NCBI RefSeq assembly: GCF_002930645.1
Contig: NZ_PSNW01000002.1
Coordinates: 62,001 to 126,000 of the forward strand
DNA: 64,000 nt
Direction of reading: 5' to 3'
Origin: Solimonas fluminis
GTDB lineage: Bacteria > Pseudomonadota > Gammaproteobacteria > Nevskiales > Nevskiaceae
A model generated the notes under the pieces. It was not told where the DNA came from, did no database searches, and worked only from the letters and a program-made list of their open reading frames with translations. Position numbers and translations under genes: made by a program. This document shows positions 38,729-48,732 of the stretch, one piece after another (the first letter of the stretch is position 1; each line of letters opens with the position of its first letter).

Positions 38729-38742
38729 GGCCGGATGGCCGG

Positions 38743-38772
38743 AAGCCGCCGGGTCGCCCCGGCGGCTTTTTT
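38743..38772 (+). terminator. Terminator of katG-ohr
   Basis: AAGCCGCCGGG pairs with CCCGGCGGCTT (11 bp, loop TCGC) and is followed by a six-T run. Confidence 0.88.
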
Positions 38773-38790
38773 CATGCCTGCGGACGGCCA

Positions 38791-38836
38791 GGGCCTGTCA
38801 GCACTGCCGCAATCGCGGCAGCGTCGACAGGCCCTA
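38791..38836. repeat. Short inverted-repeat element ending in TAGGGCCTGT
   Basis: A 20-bp stem with three non-paired or wobble positions (38791-38810 with 38815-38834, loop AATC). Its outer end on the minus strand reads TAGGGCCTGTC, and the TAG is the stop codon of the NHL-repeat gene. The first ten bases equal the ends of the 268-bp element at 54761-55028, so the two seem related; this one has no internal part. Confidence 0.6.
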
Positions 38837-39907
38837 GCGGACGCGCACGCGGCGCACGCGGTTGAAATCCACGTCCTCGTCGCCGCCGGTGCCGTCGGCG
38901 ATCCACAGGGTATTGCCGTCATCGGCCAGGTCGAAGCCCTCGAGGCCGTAGAACTGCGCCGACAAGCCCTCGCCCGGGGCGAAGCCGCGCGCGCCGGTGC
39001 CGGCGATGGTACTGGCGCTGCCGCCGGCGATGCGGCGCACCAGGTAGTTGAGCGTGTCGGCGACGTAGACCGCACTGCCGTCCGTCGCCACGTCCTGGGG
39101 TCCGTTGAACGTGGCCGTGGCCAGGGCGCCGTCGGCGCGGCCGGCCGTGCCGGTGCCGGCGAAGGTGGTGACCGCGCCCGCCAGGGTGACGCGGCGGATG
39201 CGATGGTTGTTCTGGTCCGCCACCAGGATGCTGCCGTCCGCCGCCAGCGCCAGGCCGTAGGGGCGGTCGAAGCGGGCGTCGGCGCCGGTGGCGTCGGCAA
39301 AGCCCGCCGAGCCGTTGTTGCCCGCCAGGGGCGCGATGGCGCCGGTCGCCGGAGTGAGCAGGCGCAGGTCGTGGCGCACGATGTCGCTCAGGACGATGCG
39401 GCCGTCGGCCAGGGCCAGCAGGCCCCGCGGCCGGCCGACATTGCGCACGACCACCGCGGCGGCGCCGGTGCGGGTATCGACGCGCCAGACGGTGCCGGTG
39501 GTGCCGTCCCGCAGGCCCGAGTCGTTGGTGTCGGTCTGCACGTAGAGGCTGCCGTCCGGCGCCAGCGCCAGGCCGAAGGGCCGCTCGAATCCCGGCCTGG
39601 CCAGCAGCGTCCGCACCTCGCCGTCCGGGGCGATGGCGCGCAAGGCGTCGTTGCCGAAGTCGGCGACGTAGATCGTGCCGTCCGGCCCCAGTTCGACGTT
39701 CACCGGGTTGTCGAAGCGGGCCGCTGCCGCCGGGCCGTTGACCAGGCCGGCGGGGCCGCCGCCCAGGACGGCCGGGCGGGCGGCGGCGCTGCCGTCGGGC
39801 CCACCGTCGTCGACGTCATGGCAGGCGCCCAGGACGGCGGCGGCGAACAGCGGGGCCGCGCGCAGGAGATGAGTGAGAAACCGCGTTACGGCAGCTGCGT
39901 CGCGCAT
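38834..39907 (-). CDS. NHL-repeat lipoprotein, probable beta-propeller
   Basis: A 357-residue protein built of repeated NHL blades: FDNPVNVELGPDGTIYVADFGNDALR, FERPFGLALAPDGSLYV, FDRPYGLALAADGSILVADQNNHRIR and FNGPQDVATDGSAVYVADTLNYLVR recur about every 45-60 residues, predicting a six-bladed propeller. The start at 39907 (MRDAAAVTRFLTHLLRAAPL) has AGGGGG upstream and gives a signal ending VLGAC, so it is probably a lipoprotein facing the periplasm. Ligand is unknown. Its stop codon is supplied by the inverted-repeat element at 38791-38836. Confidence 0.85.
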   Translation of the reverse strand: MRDAAAVTRFLTHLLRAAPLFAAAVLGACHDVDDGGPDGSAAARPAVLGGGPAGLVNGPAAAARFDNPVNVELGPDGTIYVADFGNDALRAIAPDGEVRTLLARPGFERPFGLALAPDGSLYVQTDTNDSGLRDGTTGTVWRVDTRTGAAAVVVRNVGRPRGLLALADGRIVLSDIVRHDLRLLTPATGAIAPLAGNNGSAGFADATGADARFDRPYGLALAADGSILVADQNNHRIRRVTLAGAVTTFAGTGTAGRADGALATATFNGPQDVATDGSAVYVADTLNYLVRRIAGGSASTIAGTGARGFAPGEGLSAQFYGLEGFDLADDGNTLWIADGTGGDEDVDFNRVRRVRVR

Positions 39908-40093
39908 GGAAAGCCCCCTGTGGTCGTATCGCAGGGTTCCCAGGCCCTGCCGGGGCATCATAGGCCTGCGCGACCGGCGCAGGCGCAAACTGCGTCACGC
40001 CCGCAGGCGGCACCGTGAGCCATGCGGCGGTCATCTGCCGCTGTCATCCTGTATGGTCCGGACTATGATGATGTCCTGCCGCAGGGAAGCCCC

Positions 40094-41002
40094 GTGACCG
40101 TTCTGATTGCCTTGTTCCTGATCTACGCCGGGTCGCTGCTGTTCGTGCGGCTGAGAAACCGCGTGCACCTGCCGCTGGGCCGCCAGCTGACCGACTTCTC
40201 GACCTTCACGGTGCCGCTCAACCTGCCGGCCTACCTGCTGTCCCGGGTGTCGACGCGCTCGCGGCTGCCGCCGGTGCAGACCTTCCCGCAGCTGAAGCTG
40301 CTGCAGGACAACTGGGAAACCATCCGGGACGAGGCGCTGGCCCTGTATGGCCAGGGCCACATCGCGGTCAAGAACGACCTGCCGGGCAGCAGCTTCTACC
40401 GCGACAACCGCTGGAAGAGCTTCTACCTGAAGATCTACGACCTGGACATCCCCTCGGCCCGGGCGCTGGCACCGAAGACGCGCGCGCTGATCGACCAGGT
40501 GCCGGGCATGAACCTGGCCCTGTTCGCCGTGCTGATGCCCGGCAAGCGGCTGACGCAGCACCACGACCCCTTCGCCTTCAGCCTGCGCTACTCGCTGGGC
40601 CTGTCGACGCCCAACTCCGAGAAATGCGGCCTGATGATCAACGGCGAGCACTACGCCTGGCGCGACGGCGACGGCGTGCTGTTCGACGAGACCTACATCC
40701 ATTCGGCCTACAACGACACCGAGACGCCGCGCCTGATCCTGATGACGGACATCGACCGCCCGATGAAGCTGGCGCCGGTGCAGTGGTTCTACTTCCGCTT
40801 CGCGCGCTTCTTCAACAGCCTGTTCTACATCGACAACCTCGACAGCAACATCTCGGGCATCGGCAACCGGCTCAGCGGCACGGTGGTCGGCTACAAGGCG
40901 ACCATGAAGGGGTTGAAGAAGAAGAACCCCCGCAGCTACAAGCTCGGCAAGTGGGCGCTGCACCTGGGCCTGGTGGGCCTGATCGTGGCCTGGGCGCTGT
41001 AG
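40094..41002 (+). CDS. lpxO: LpxO-like lipid A hydroxylase (aspartyl/asparaginyl beta-hydroxylase family)
   Basis: An inner-membrane Fe(II)/2-oxoglutarate dioxygenase, predicted to 2-hydroxylate a lipid A acyl chain. 302 residues from a GTG with AGGGAAG upstream. The N-terminal helix VTVLIALFLIYAGSLLFV anchors it, and a second hydrophobic helix lies at the C-terminus (LGLVGLIVAWAL). Catalytic motif H156-x-D158 is in QHHDPFAFSLRYSLGL, with the distal His203 in FDETYIHSAYN, as in LpxO of pseudomonads and Salmonella. A terminator shared with convergent glyQ follows. Family is firm; lipid A as substrate is inferred from similarity. Confidence 0.85.
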   Translation: MTVLIALFLIYAGSLLFVRLRNRVHLPLGRQLTDFSTFTVPLNLPAYLLSRVSTRSRLPPVQTFPQLKLLQDNWETIRDEALALYGQGHIAVKNDLPGSSFYRDNRWKSFYLKIYDLDIPSARALAPKTRALIDQVPGMNLALFAVLMPGKRLTQHHDPFAFSLRYSLGLSTPNSEKCGLMINGEHYAWRDGDGVLFDETYIHSAYNDTETPRLILMTDIDRPMKLAPVQWFYFRFARFFNSLFYIDNLDSNISGIGNRLSGTVVGYKATMKGLKKKNPRSYKLGKWALHLGLVGLIVAWAL

Positions 41003-41024
41003 CCCGCGGCGGCAGGCGGAGGTC

Positions 41025-41052
41025 AAAAAAAACGCCGGGTCGCCCCGGCGTT
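41025..41052 (-). terminator. Terminator of glyQ
   Basis: AACGCCGGG/CCCGGCGTT stem (loop TCGC). On the minus strand eight T follow the hairpin. It lies 20 bases after the glyQ stop. Confidence 0.88.
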
Positions 41053-41071
41053 GCTGTCTTGGAGGTCCGGC

Positions 41072-41965
<894 letters not shown>

Positions 41966-42055
41966 TGCGAAGACTCAAAAGGGTTCGCCCGCGCGGGCGC
42001 GAAGGGGCGGGAGTATATCTCCGCCGGCGCCAGGACTCCGCCGCCGCGGCCATTT

Positions 42056-42108
42056 GTGAGTATTCATTAAATTAAATATAGGAGTTTTTGGTTATTAAAC
42101 AAAAGCTT
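42056..42108. other. AT-rich island 4 between glyQ and glnA
   Basis: About 50 AT-rich bases within the 318-base glyQ-glnA gap, with TTAAACAAAA at 42095-42104, a near match to the TAAAACAAA of islands 1-3. It sits about 100 bases upstream of the glnA sigma-54 promoter, a position where IHF-type bending is usual. The bending role is inference. Confidence 0.45.
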
Positions 42109-42197
42109 CGCCGCGGCGGCTTTTCCGCCGTGCCGGGGGCGCCGGAAGCGGTTTTCCGCTACCATGCAGCGCCCGCCGCTCCCGCTCGGCCGCCCAA

Positions 42198-42215
42198 TTG
42201 GCATGCTACGTGCAT
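42198..42215 (+). promoter_or_regulatory. Sigma-54 promoter of glnA
   Basis: TTGGCATG-CTAC-GTGCA matches TTGGCACG-N4-TTGCA, with the invariant GG (42200-42201) and GC (42212-42213) at the required 12-base spacing. Predicted start of transcription is near 42225. No NtrC dyads were recognised upstream. Confidence 0.65.
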
Positions 42216-42283
42216 CTTTTTGGCGCACGCTGGGGCAGCCCAGCCATAACACCATTCTCACCACACCGTGACAGGAGTAGCCC

Positions 42284-43693
<1,410 letters not shown>

Positions 43694-43719
43694 GCGCGCC
43701 TGCTGTCGCTTGCTTCAAG

Positions 43720-43745
43720 AACGCCCCGCGAAAGCGGGGCGTTTT
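43720..43745 (+). terminator. Terminator of glnA
   Basis: AACGCCCCGC pairs with GCGGGGCGTT around a GAAA tetraloop and is followed by a T-run. Confidence 0.88.
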
Positions 43746-44149
43746 CCTTTGGGTGATCCGTCGCGCGATGGCGCGATCTCGTTCGGCAGGCCCAGGACTT
43801 CGGGGCGAACGGTTGGGTCAGCCGTTTCACGTTCCCCCTCCGGGCAACCGCTCCCGCGCTGCCCTGCCTCGGGCATCCACGCCCCCGGTCCCTGCCCTCT
43901 CCCGCAAGGGGAGAGGGGTTCTGCTTTTCTCCCCGGCCAGCAGAGATCGACGAGGAAACTCTGGAATCACTCATCCGAAGTCTGCATGAGCGGAAGCAGA
44001 TGCTTTTTGACGTACGAGCCCCTGTTGCGCGGATGCTTCGCGTCTCCGCCCTTCACCCCAACCCTCTGCCCGCTCGCGGGAGAGGGCGTGGCGCGGTGCG
44101 TGCCTCGATACGCCGCTACGCGGAACTCGGCATGAACGGCTGTAAAGCT
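43746..44149. repeat. Gene-free stretch with two REP-like hairpins
   Basis: No credible gene. Two related palindromes are present: CCCTCTCCC-GCAAG-GGGAGAGGG (43895-43917) and CCCTCT-G-CCCGC-TC-GCGGGAGAGGG (44062-44086), a type common between proteobacterial genes. Between them, 43937-44030 is less GC-rich and reads openly on the plus strand as AEIDEETLESLIRSLHERKQ, which looks like a helical coding remnant without a start codon. Confidence 0.5.
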
Positions 44150-45262
44150 TCAGGGGGCACGCTGCTGCGGCAACTCGAACCCGAACACGCTGCCGCCGCC
44201 CGGCCGCGGCTCGTACCAGAGGTGCCCGCCCATGCGCGTGATGTCGTGCTTGGCGATGGCCAGGCCCAGGCCCGAGGAGTACTCCGGCGCGGCGCGCGCG
44301 GTGACGATGCGCGCGAAGCGCTGGAACAGCTTTTTCTGGTCGGCCTCGGAAATGCCGGGTCCGCGGTCCATCACCAGGCAGCGGGCATTGCCTCCGCGCA
44401 TGCTGGACAGCACCACCAGGATCTCCTCGCCTTCCGGGGAATGGCGGATGGCGTTGGAAAGCAGGTTCTGCAGCACGTTGCGCGCCGCCATGTGATCGCC
44501 CAGGGCTGCAACCTCGGCTTCGGAGGACTCCAGGCGCAGCCGCAGTCCGCGCACCTCCGCCTCGGCCTGCTGCAGGCGCAGCGCCTGCGCGGCCATGGCG
44601 CACAGGTCGATGCGCTCGCTGTGCAGCTCGCGCAAGGCCTCGCCCTCGGCGCGCTGCGACAGGAAGCGCTGCACGAACTTCAGCGCCTCCTCGCTGCATT
44701 CCTCGATCTCCTGCATCAACTCGGACCGGCGCGCCGGATCCTCGGTGCGCGACAGCAGCTGGTTGGCGAAGCGGATGCAGGTCAGCGGGTTCTTCAGGTC
44801 GTGCGCCACGATGTTGACGATCTCGTCGCGCTCATGGAGCACCATCTGCAGGTGGTCGCGTGCACGCTTGAGTTCCACGTGCGTGCGCACGCGCACCAGC
44901 AGTTCGCGCGCCACGAAGGGCTTCGTGAGGTAGTCGACCGCGCCGAGCTCGAAGCCGCGGGCCAGTTCGTCCACGCCCTCCGCCGCGGTGACGAAGATCA
45001 CCGGCAGGTCCGCCAGGCCCGGCAGCGCGTGCAGGCGGCGGATCACTTCGCTGCCGTCCATGCCCGGCATCATCATGTCCAGCAGCACCAGGTCGGGCCT
45101 GCGCGAGGCGGCGCGCTCCAGGGCCTGCGCGCCGCTGGTGGCCGGCACCACGTTGTAGCCGGCGCCGTCGAGCAGTTGTCCCAGCAGCTGCACGTTGGCG
45201 GGATTGTCGTCCACGACCATCACCAGCGGCGCGGGACGATCCCTGTCGGCGGATTCGTTCAT
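44150..45262 (-). CDS. Response-regulator/histidine-kinase fusion (REC-HisKA-HATPase)
   Basis: A 370-residue soluble protein: receiver domain (VMVVDDNPANVQLL, phosphoacceptor D62 in LVLLDMMMPGMDG, Lys in DYLTKPF), then a HisKA domain with His155 in NIVAHDLKNPLT, and an HATPase domain (N box NLLSNAIRHS, G boxes DRGPGISE and GLGLAIAKHD). It has no output domain and no membrane segment, so it relays or integrates phosphate signals. Its ATG overlaps the stop of the upstream hybrid kinase by four bases (ATGA), so the two are translated together. The final target is not encoded here. Confidence 0.92.
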   Translation of the reverse strand: MNESADRDRPAPLVMVVDDNPANVQLLGQLLDGAGYNVVPATSGAQALERAASRRPDLVLLDMMMPGMDGSEVIRRLHALPGLADLPVIFVTAAEGVDELARGFELGAVDYLTKPFVARELLVRVRTHVELKRARDHLQMVLHERDEIVNIVAHDLKNPLTCIRFANQLLSRTEDPARRSELMQEIEECSEEALKFVQRFLSQRAEGEALRELHSERIDLCAMAAQALRLQQAEAEVRGLRLRLESSEAEVAALGDHMAARNVLQNLLSNAIRHSPEGEEILVVLSSMRGGNARCLVMDRGPGISEADQKKLFQRFARIVTARAAPEYSSGLGLAIAKHDITRMGGHLWYEPRPGGGSVFGFELPQQRAP

Positions 45263-47403
45263 CGGTTCTCCTTGGCCTTGGCCAGCAGCGCGCCGCCGCG
45301 CTGCGGGAATTCTTCCAGCAGGGCCTCGACGCGCAGCGCGTCGAAGGCGAAAGCGGCGTCGTTGAGCTCGCGCGCATAGTCGCGCAGTTCCGTGCGCCCG
45401 GCTGCCAGCGCCACCTCGTCCAGCGCCTGCGCGAAATTCTTGACGTCGCGCATCGCCGGCGCGGCGCAGACGGCGGGCCAGTCGCGCACCAGCAGCCGCT
45501 CCAGGCGCTGGCGCACCGCTTCCGGCAAGGACACCGCCTCCTCGGGAACGTCGCGGGTACCCAGTGCCATCACGCGCCGGATCTCGGCCACCAGGCTATC
45601 GCGCGTGAAGGGTTTGGCGACATAGCCGTCGAACTGCTTGCGCAGCTCGGCTTGTTCGCCGCGCAGGCTGGTGGCCGTCACCGCGATCACGCGCGGCGGC
45701 ACCAGCAGCGGCTCGGCACGCAGGCGGCGCAGCGTCTCGAAGCCGTCCATGCCCGGCATCAACAAATCAAGCAGGATCAGCTGCGGCGACTGCTCGCGCA
45801 CCAGCGCCAGGGCGGAGGGTCCGTCCGCGGCGAACAGCAGGTCGTGCGGCGAATCCTTGAGCATGGCCTGGATCAGGTCGCGATTGAGCTCCACGTCGTC
45901 CACCACCAGGATGCGGAAGCCTTCCTCGCGCAGTTCGCCGCTGGCCGGCTCCTCCGGCGGCGGCGCGCCCGCGGCCGCGATGCGCGGCAGCAGGATGCGG
46001 AAGGTGGAGCCCTTGCCGGGCGCGCTTTCCACCTCGAGGCTGCCGCCCATGTACTGGGCCAGCTGCCGCGTGATGGCCAGGCCCAGGCCGCTGCCCTCGC
46101 GCGGCGCGGCGCGGCCCGCCTCGGCCTGGACGAAGGGCTCGAAGATGCGCTGCAGTTCGGCCTGCGCGATGCCGACGCCGGTGTCCTGCACCTCGAACAC
46201 GCAGGAGAGCAGCTGCGACTCCTCCGGATTCGGGCGCGCCGTGATGCGCAGCGCGATGCTGCCGCGATCGGTGTACTTCACCGCGTTGCCGACCAGGTTG
46301 AACAGCATCTGGCGCAGGCGCGCCACGTCCACCAGCACCGATTCCGGCACCGCGGCGTCGACGCTGGCGGACAGCTGCAGGCGCTTGTCGGCGGCCTGCT
46401 GCGAGAACACGGCGACGACGCCGTCGGCGACCTCGCGCAGGCTGGTGGGCAGGGCACGGATCTCGACCTTGCCGGCCTCCACCTTGGACAGGTCGAGGAT
46501 GTCGTCGATCAGGGCCAGCAGCGAGCGGCCGCTGACGGTGATCGCCTCGACGTAGCGGCGGCTGACGGAGTCGCCGGTGCGGTCGAGCAGCAGCTGGCTG
46601 AAGCCGAGGATGGCATTCATCGGCGTGCGGATCTCGTGGCTCATGGTGGCCAGGAAGCTGCTCTTGCGCAGGCTCTCGCGCTGGGATTCGAGCATGCGGG
46701 CGCGCAGGCGTTCCTCGCCGTGCAGGATGACGTAGTAGCGCCGCAGCAGGAACAGCGCGCCCAGGGCGCCGACCGCGCCCAGCAGGATCGTGAGGTAGAT
46801 CGCGATGTTGCGGCGGGTGATGACGTCGTTGAGCAGGTCCTGCTCGCGGGTGGCGACTTCCACCAGGTGCATCTGCAGGTTGACCACGGCGGTGCGCGTG
46901 GCGTCCATCGCGGGGATCTCCGGCAGGCTGCGCGAACGCTGCAGCGCCTCGTCGCTGCCTTCGCTGTCGGCCAGGCCCTGCAGGCCGGAAAGCGCCTGGT
47001 GCTCGTCCTGCGCGAGCCGGGCGAGCCTCTGCATCTCCGGGCTGAATTCGGCGCGGCCCCGCAGCATCTCGTCGAGCCGCCCGAGCTGGTGCGGCAGCTG
47101 GGTCTCGGCCTCGCGGTAGCGCTTCAGGGCGGCCTGGTCCTGGCGCAGCAGCCAGTCCCGCTGGCCGCTCTCGAGTTCCACGACCAGGCCCATCAGCACC
47201 GAGGTCTCCTTGAAGGCCTCCTGCAGGCGCTGCACCCGCTCCAGCTTCTCGCTGAAGCGGCTCTTGGAGTAGTAGGCCAGGCGCGTGCCGCTCAGCACCA
47301 GCGCCAGCACCAGCAGCCACAGGAAGCCGAGCCCCAGCCAGACCAGCAGCATGCGCTGCCGGCCCGGCGATTCGACTTTCTCTGCGGTGCTGTATGCGTC
47401 CAT
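45259..47403 (-). CDS. CHASE3-type hybrid sensor histidine kinase
   Basis: A 714-residue inner-membrane sensor. TM1 is at about 18-40 and TM2 at about 200-220, flanking a helical periplasmic domain of CHASE3 style (ETSVLMGLVVELESGQRDWLL). Then come HisKA with His256 (ATMSHEIRTPMNAILG), HATPase (NLVGNAVKYTD, DTGVGIA, GSGLGLAITRQL) and a receiver domain (ILVVDDVELNRDLI, LILLDLLMPGMDG, VAKPFTRDSL), ending in a helical tail that may be an Hpt remnant. The start at 47403 has GGAAGG upstream. It is co-translated with the REC-kinase downstream, forming a two-protein phosphorelay with no DNA-binding output in the window. Confidence 0.92.
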   Translation of the reverse strand: MDAYSTAEKVESPGRQRMLLVWLGLGFLWLLVLALVLSGTRLAYYSKSRFSEKLERVQRLQEAFKETSVLMGLVVELESGQRDWLLRQDQAALKRYREAETQLPHQLGRLDEMLRGRAEFSPEMQRLARLAQDEHQALSGLQGLADSEGSDEALQRSRSLPEIPAMDATRTAVVNLQMHLVEVATREQDLLNDVITRRNIAIYLTILLGAVGALGALFLLRRYYVILHGEERLRARMLESQRESLRKSSFLATMSHEIRTPMNAILGFSQLLLDRTGDSVSRRYVEAITVSGRSLLALIDDILDLSKVEAGKVEIRALPTSLREVADGVVAVFSQQAADKRLQLSASVDAAVPESVLVDVARLRQMLFNLVGNAVKYTDRGSIALRITARPNPEESQLLSCVFEVQDTGVGIAQAELQRIFEPFVQAEAGRAAPREGSGLGLAITRQLAQYMGGSLEVESAPGKGSTFRILLPRIAAAGAPPPEEPASGELREEGFRILVVDDVELNRDLIQAMLKDSPHDLLFAADGPSALALVREQSPQLILLDLLMPGMDGFETLRRLRAEPLLVPPRVIAVTATSLRGEQAELRKQFDGYVAKPFTRDSLVAEIRRVMALGTRDVPEEAVSLPEAVRQRLERLLVRDWPAVCAAPAMRDVKNFAQALDEVALAAGRTELRDYARELNDAAFAFDALRVEALLEEFPQRGGALLAKAKENR

Positions 47404-47625
47404 GCCTTCCGGTCCCGTCCTTCGCCGCCGCCCTGCGTTTTGCAGGGCCGCTCTCCGCGAAGTTTTGCGATGTGCATGCGAAGCAGGTCGCCCGTGGTCT
47501 GCTACGCCTTTCAAATCAAAAGCTTGAAGAGTTGTTGCCGCTGGCACGGAACATGGGTCTGCTGTGCCGTCGCCGCAGTGTACCTACATTGCCGCGCCGC
47601 TTTGGAATCCGACAAGGAGAGTGAC

Positions 47626-47778
47626 ATGACGCAATGGATGCAGAAGCTCGTCATCGCCCTGCTGCTCGGCAGCAGCACGCTGCTGGCCGCGTGCAACACG
47701 ATGGAAGGCGCGGGCAAGGACATGGAACGCGGTGGGCAGGAAGTGCAGGACGCAGCCAAGCCGGGTGACCAGCGGTAG
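47626..47778 (+). CDS. Entericidin A/B-family lipoprotein
   Basis: A 50-residue lipoprotein with signal MTQWMQKLVIALLLGSSTLLAAC and a short mature tail NTMEGAGKDMERGGQEVQDA, the hallmark N-T-(M/V)-x-G-x-G-x-D-(I/M) pattern of entericidins. In E. coli EcnAB are stress-phase (RpoS-linked) toxin/antidote-like lipoproteins; many bacteria keep only one copy as a general-stress envelope protein. A strong AAGGAGA Shine-Dalgarno is present. It opens a stress-gene island and is divergent from the hybrid kinase gene. Confidence 0.9.
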   Translation: MTQWMQKLVIALLLGSSTLLAACNTMEGAGKDMERGGQEVQDAAKPGDQR

Positions 47779-47785
47779 CCGTCAT

Positions 47786-47889
47786 GCCGGGCTGCGGTGC
47801 TGATGCCCCTGGGCGTGCAATGCCAGGGACGGTGCGGTCGCCGCGAAGGAATGCGGGATCGCCCAGGGACATCAGCACCGCAGCCCGGC
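47786..47889. repeat. 30-bp inverted repeat between entericidin and otsB
   Basis: Arms 47786-47815 and 47860-47889 match over 30 bases with one mismatch (core CTGCGGTGCTGATG/CATCAGCACCGCAG); the 44-base loop contains a smaller GCGG/CCGC stem. The sequence AGGGACATCAG occurs in the right arm (47865-47875) and again at 47894-47904, where it contains the otsB ribosome binding site, so the left arm can pair with either copy. It may act as a terminator-like structure, a REP unit or a translation control element. Confidence 0.65.
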
Positions 47890-47904
47890 GCTGAGGGACA
47901 TCAG

Positions 47905-48732
47905 ATGAATTCTTCGAGCGAACAGTTACGCCGGCAGGATGCCGGCGCAAGGGATGGCCGGAGCGCGGCACAGGGACGTGCCGCCCGGCCCCTGGGTGCG
48001 ATGCCGCCGGAACCGCCCCCCCTCGGCGACGATGTCGCGCTGTTCCATGATCTCGACGGCAGCCTGCTGGAACTGGCGCCGCGCCCCGAGGACGTGGTGG
48101 TGGCGCCGTACCTGCGCGGCCTGCTGGAGAGCCTGCAAGGCCGCTTCGGCGGCGCGCTGGCGATCGTCACCGGCCGCCAGCTGCAGGCGCTGGATCGCCT
48201 GCTGTATCCGCTGCGCCTGGCAGGCGCGGGCCTGCATGGCGCCGAGCTGCGGCGCGAGGGCGCGATCATCGAAACCCGCCCGGCCGCGACGGACGGACTC
48301 GCCGATGCGCTGCGACGCTACTTCGGCGACGATCCCAACATCCTGATCGAGGACAAGGGCATTGCCGTGGCGGTGCATTACCGGCAGGCGCCGGAGCGCG
48401 CCGCCGAATGCGAGGCGGTGGCCTCGGCCCTGGCCTCGGCGATGGGATTGTCGGCGACGCGGGGCAAGATGGTGATCGAGGTCCTGCCGCCGCAGGCCAA
48501 CAAGGGCCAGGCCGTGCAGGAACTGATGACCCGCCCGCCCTTCACCGGACGCAGGCCGGTCTTCGTGGGTGACGATCTGACCGACGAGAACGGCATCCTG
48601 GTGGCGCAGGCGATGGGCGGCTACGGCGTGAAGGTCGGCGCCGGTCCCAGCGCGGCGCGCTATCGCCTGGGCAGCGTCGGCGCGGTGCACCGCTGGCTCG
48701 CCTCGGCGGCAGGGCTGCGGAACTTCGCATGA
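47905..48732 (+). CDS. otsB: Trehalose-6-phosphate phosphatase
   Basis: HAD-family enzyme that dephosphorylates trehalose-6-phosphate to the osmoprotectant trehalose. 275 residues. The DxD motif is D49-x-D51 in ALFHDLDGSLLELAP; other blocks are IVTGRQL, the substrate-cap region with LHGAELRREGAI, VIEVLPPQANKGQAV (Lys) and VFVGDDLTDENG (metal Asp pair). The first 40 residues are hydrophilic and unconserved. The Shine-Dalgarno GAGGGA lies just after the large inverted repeat. The stop overlaps the start of otsA (ATGA). The otsB-otsA order matches E. coli. Confidence 0.95.
   Translation: MNSSSEQLRRQDAGARDGRSAAQGRAARPLGAMPPEPPPLGDDVALFHDLDGSLLELAPRPEDVVVAPYLRGLLESLQGRFGGALAIVTGRQLQALDRLLYPLRLAGAGLHGAELRREGAIIETRPAATDGLADALRRYFGDDPNILIEDKGIAVAVHYRQAPERAAECEAVASALASAMGLSATRGKMVIEVLPPQANKGQAVQELMTRPPFTGRRPVFVGDDLTDENGILVAQAMGGYGVKVGAGPSAARYRLGSVGAVHRWLASAAGLRNFA

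Noticed and set aside
42219-42237. A second sigma-54-like sequence, TGGCGCACGCTGGGGCAG, before glnA
   Set aside because: The GG-to-GC distance is one base too long and the -12 part lacks TTGC; the match at 42198-42215 is better in every respect.
43710-44135. A 141-codon plus-strand frame after glnA
   Set aside because: It starts inside the glnA terminator, spans both REP-like palindromes, has no ribosome binding site and shows no protein-like composition.
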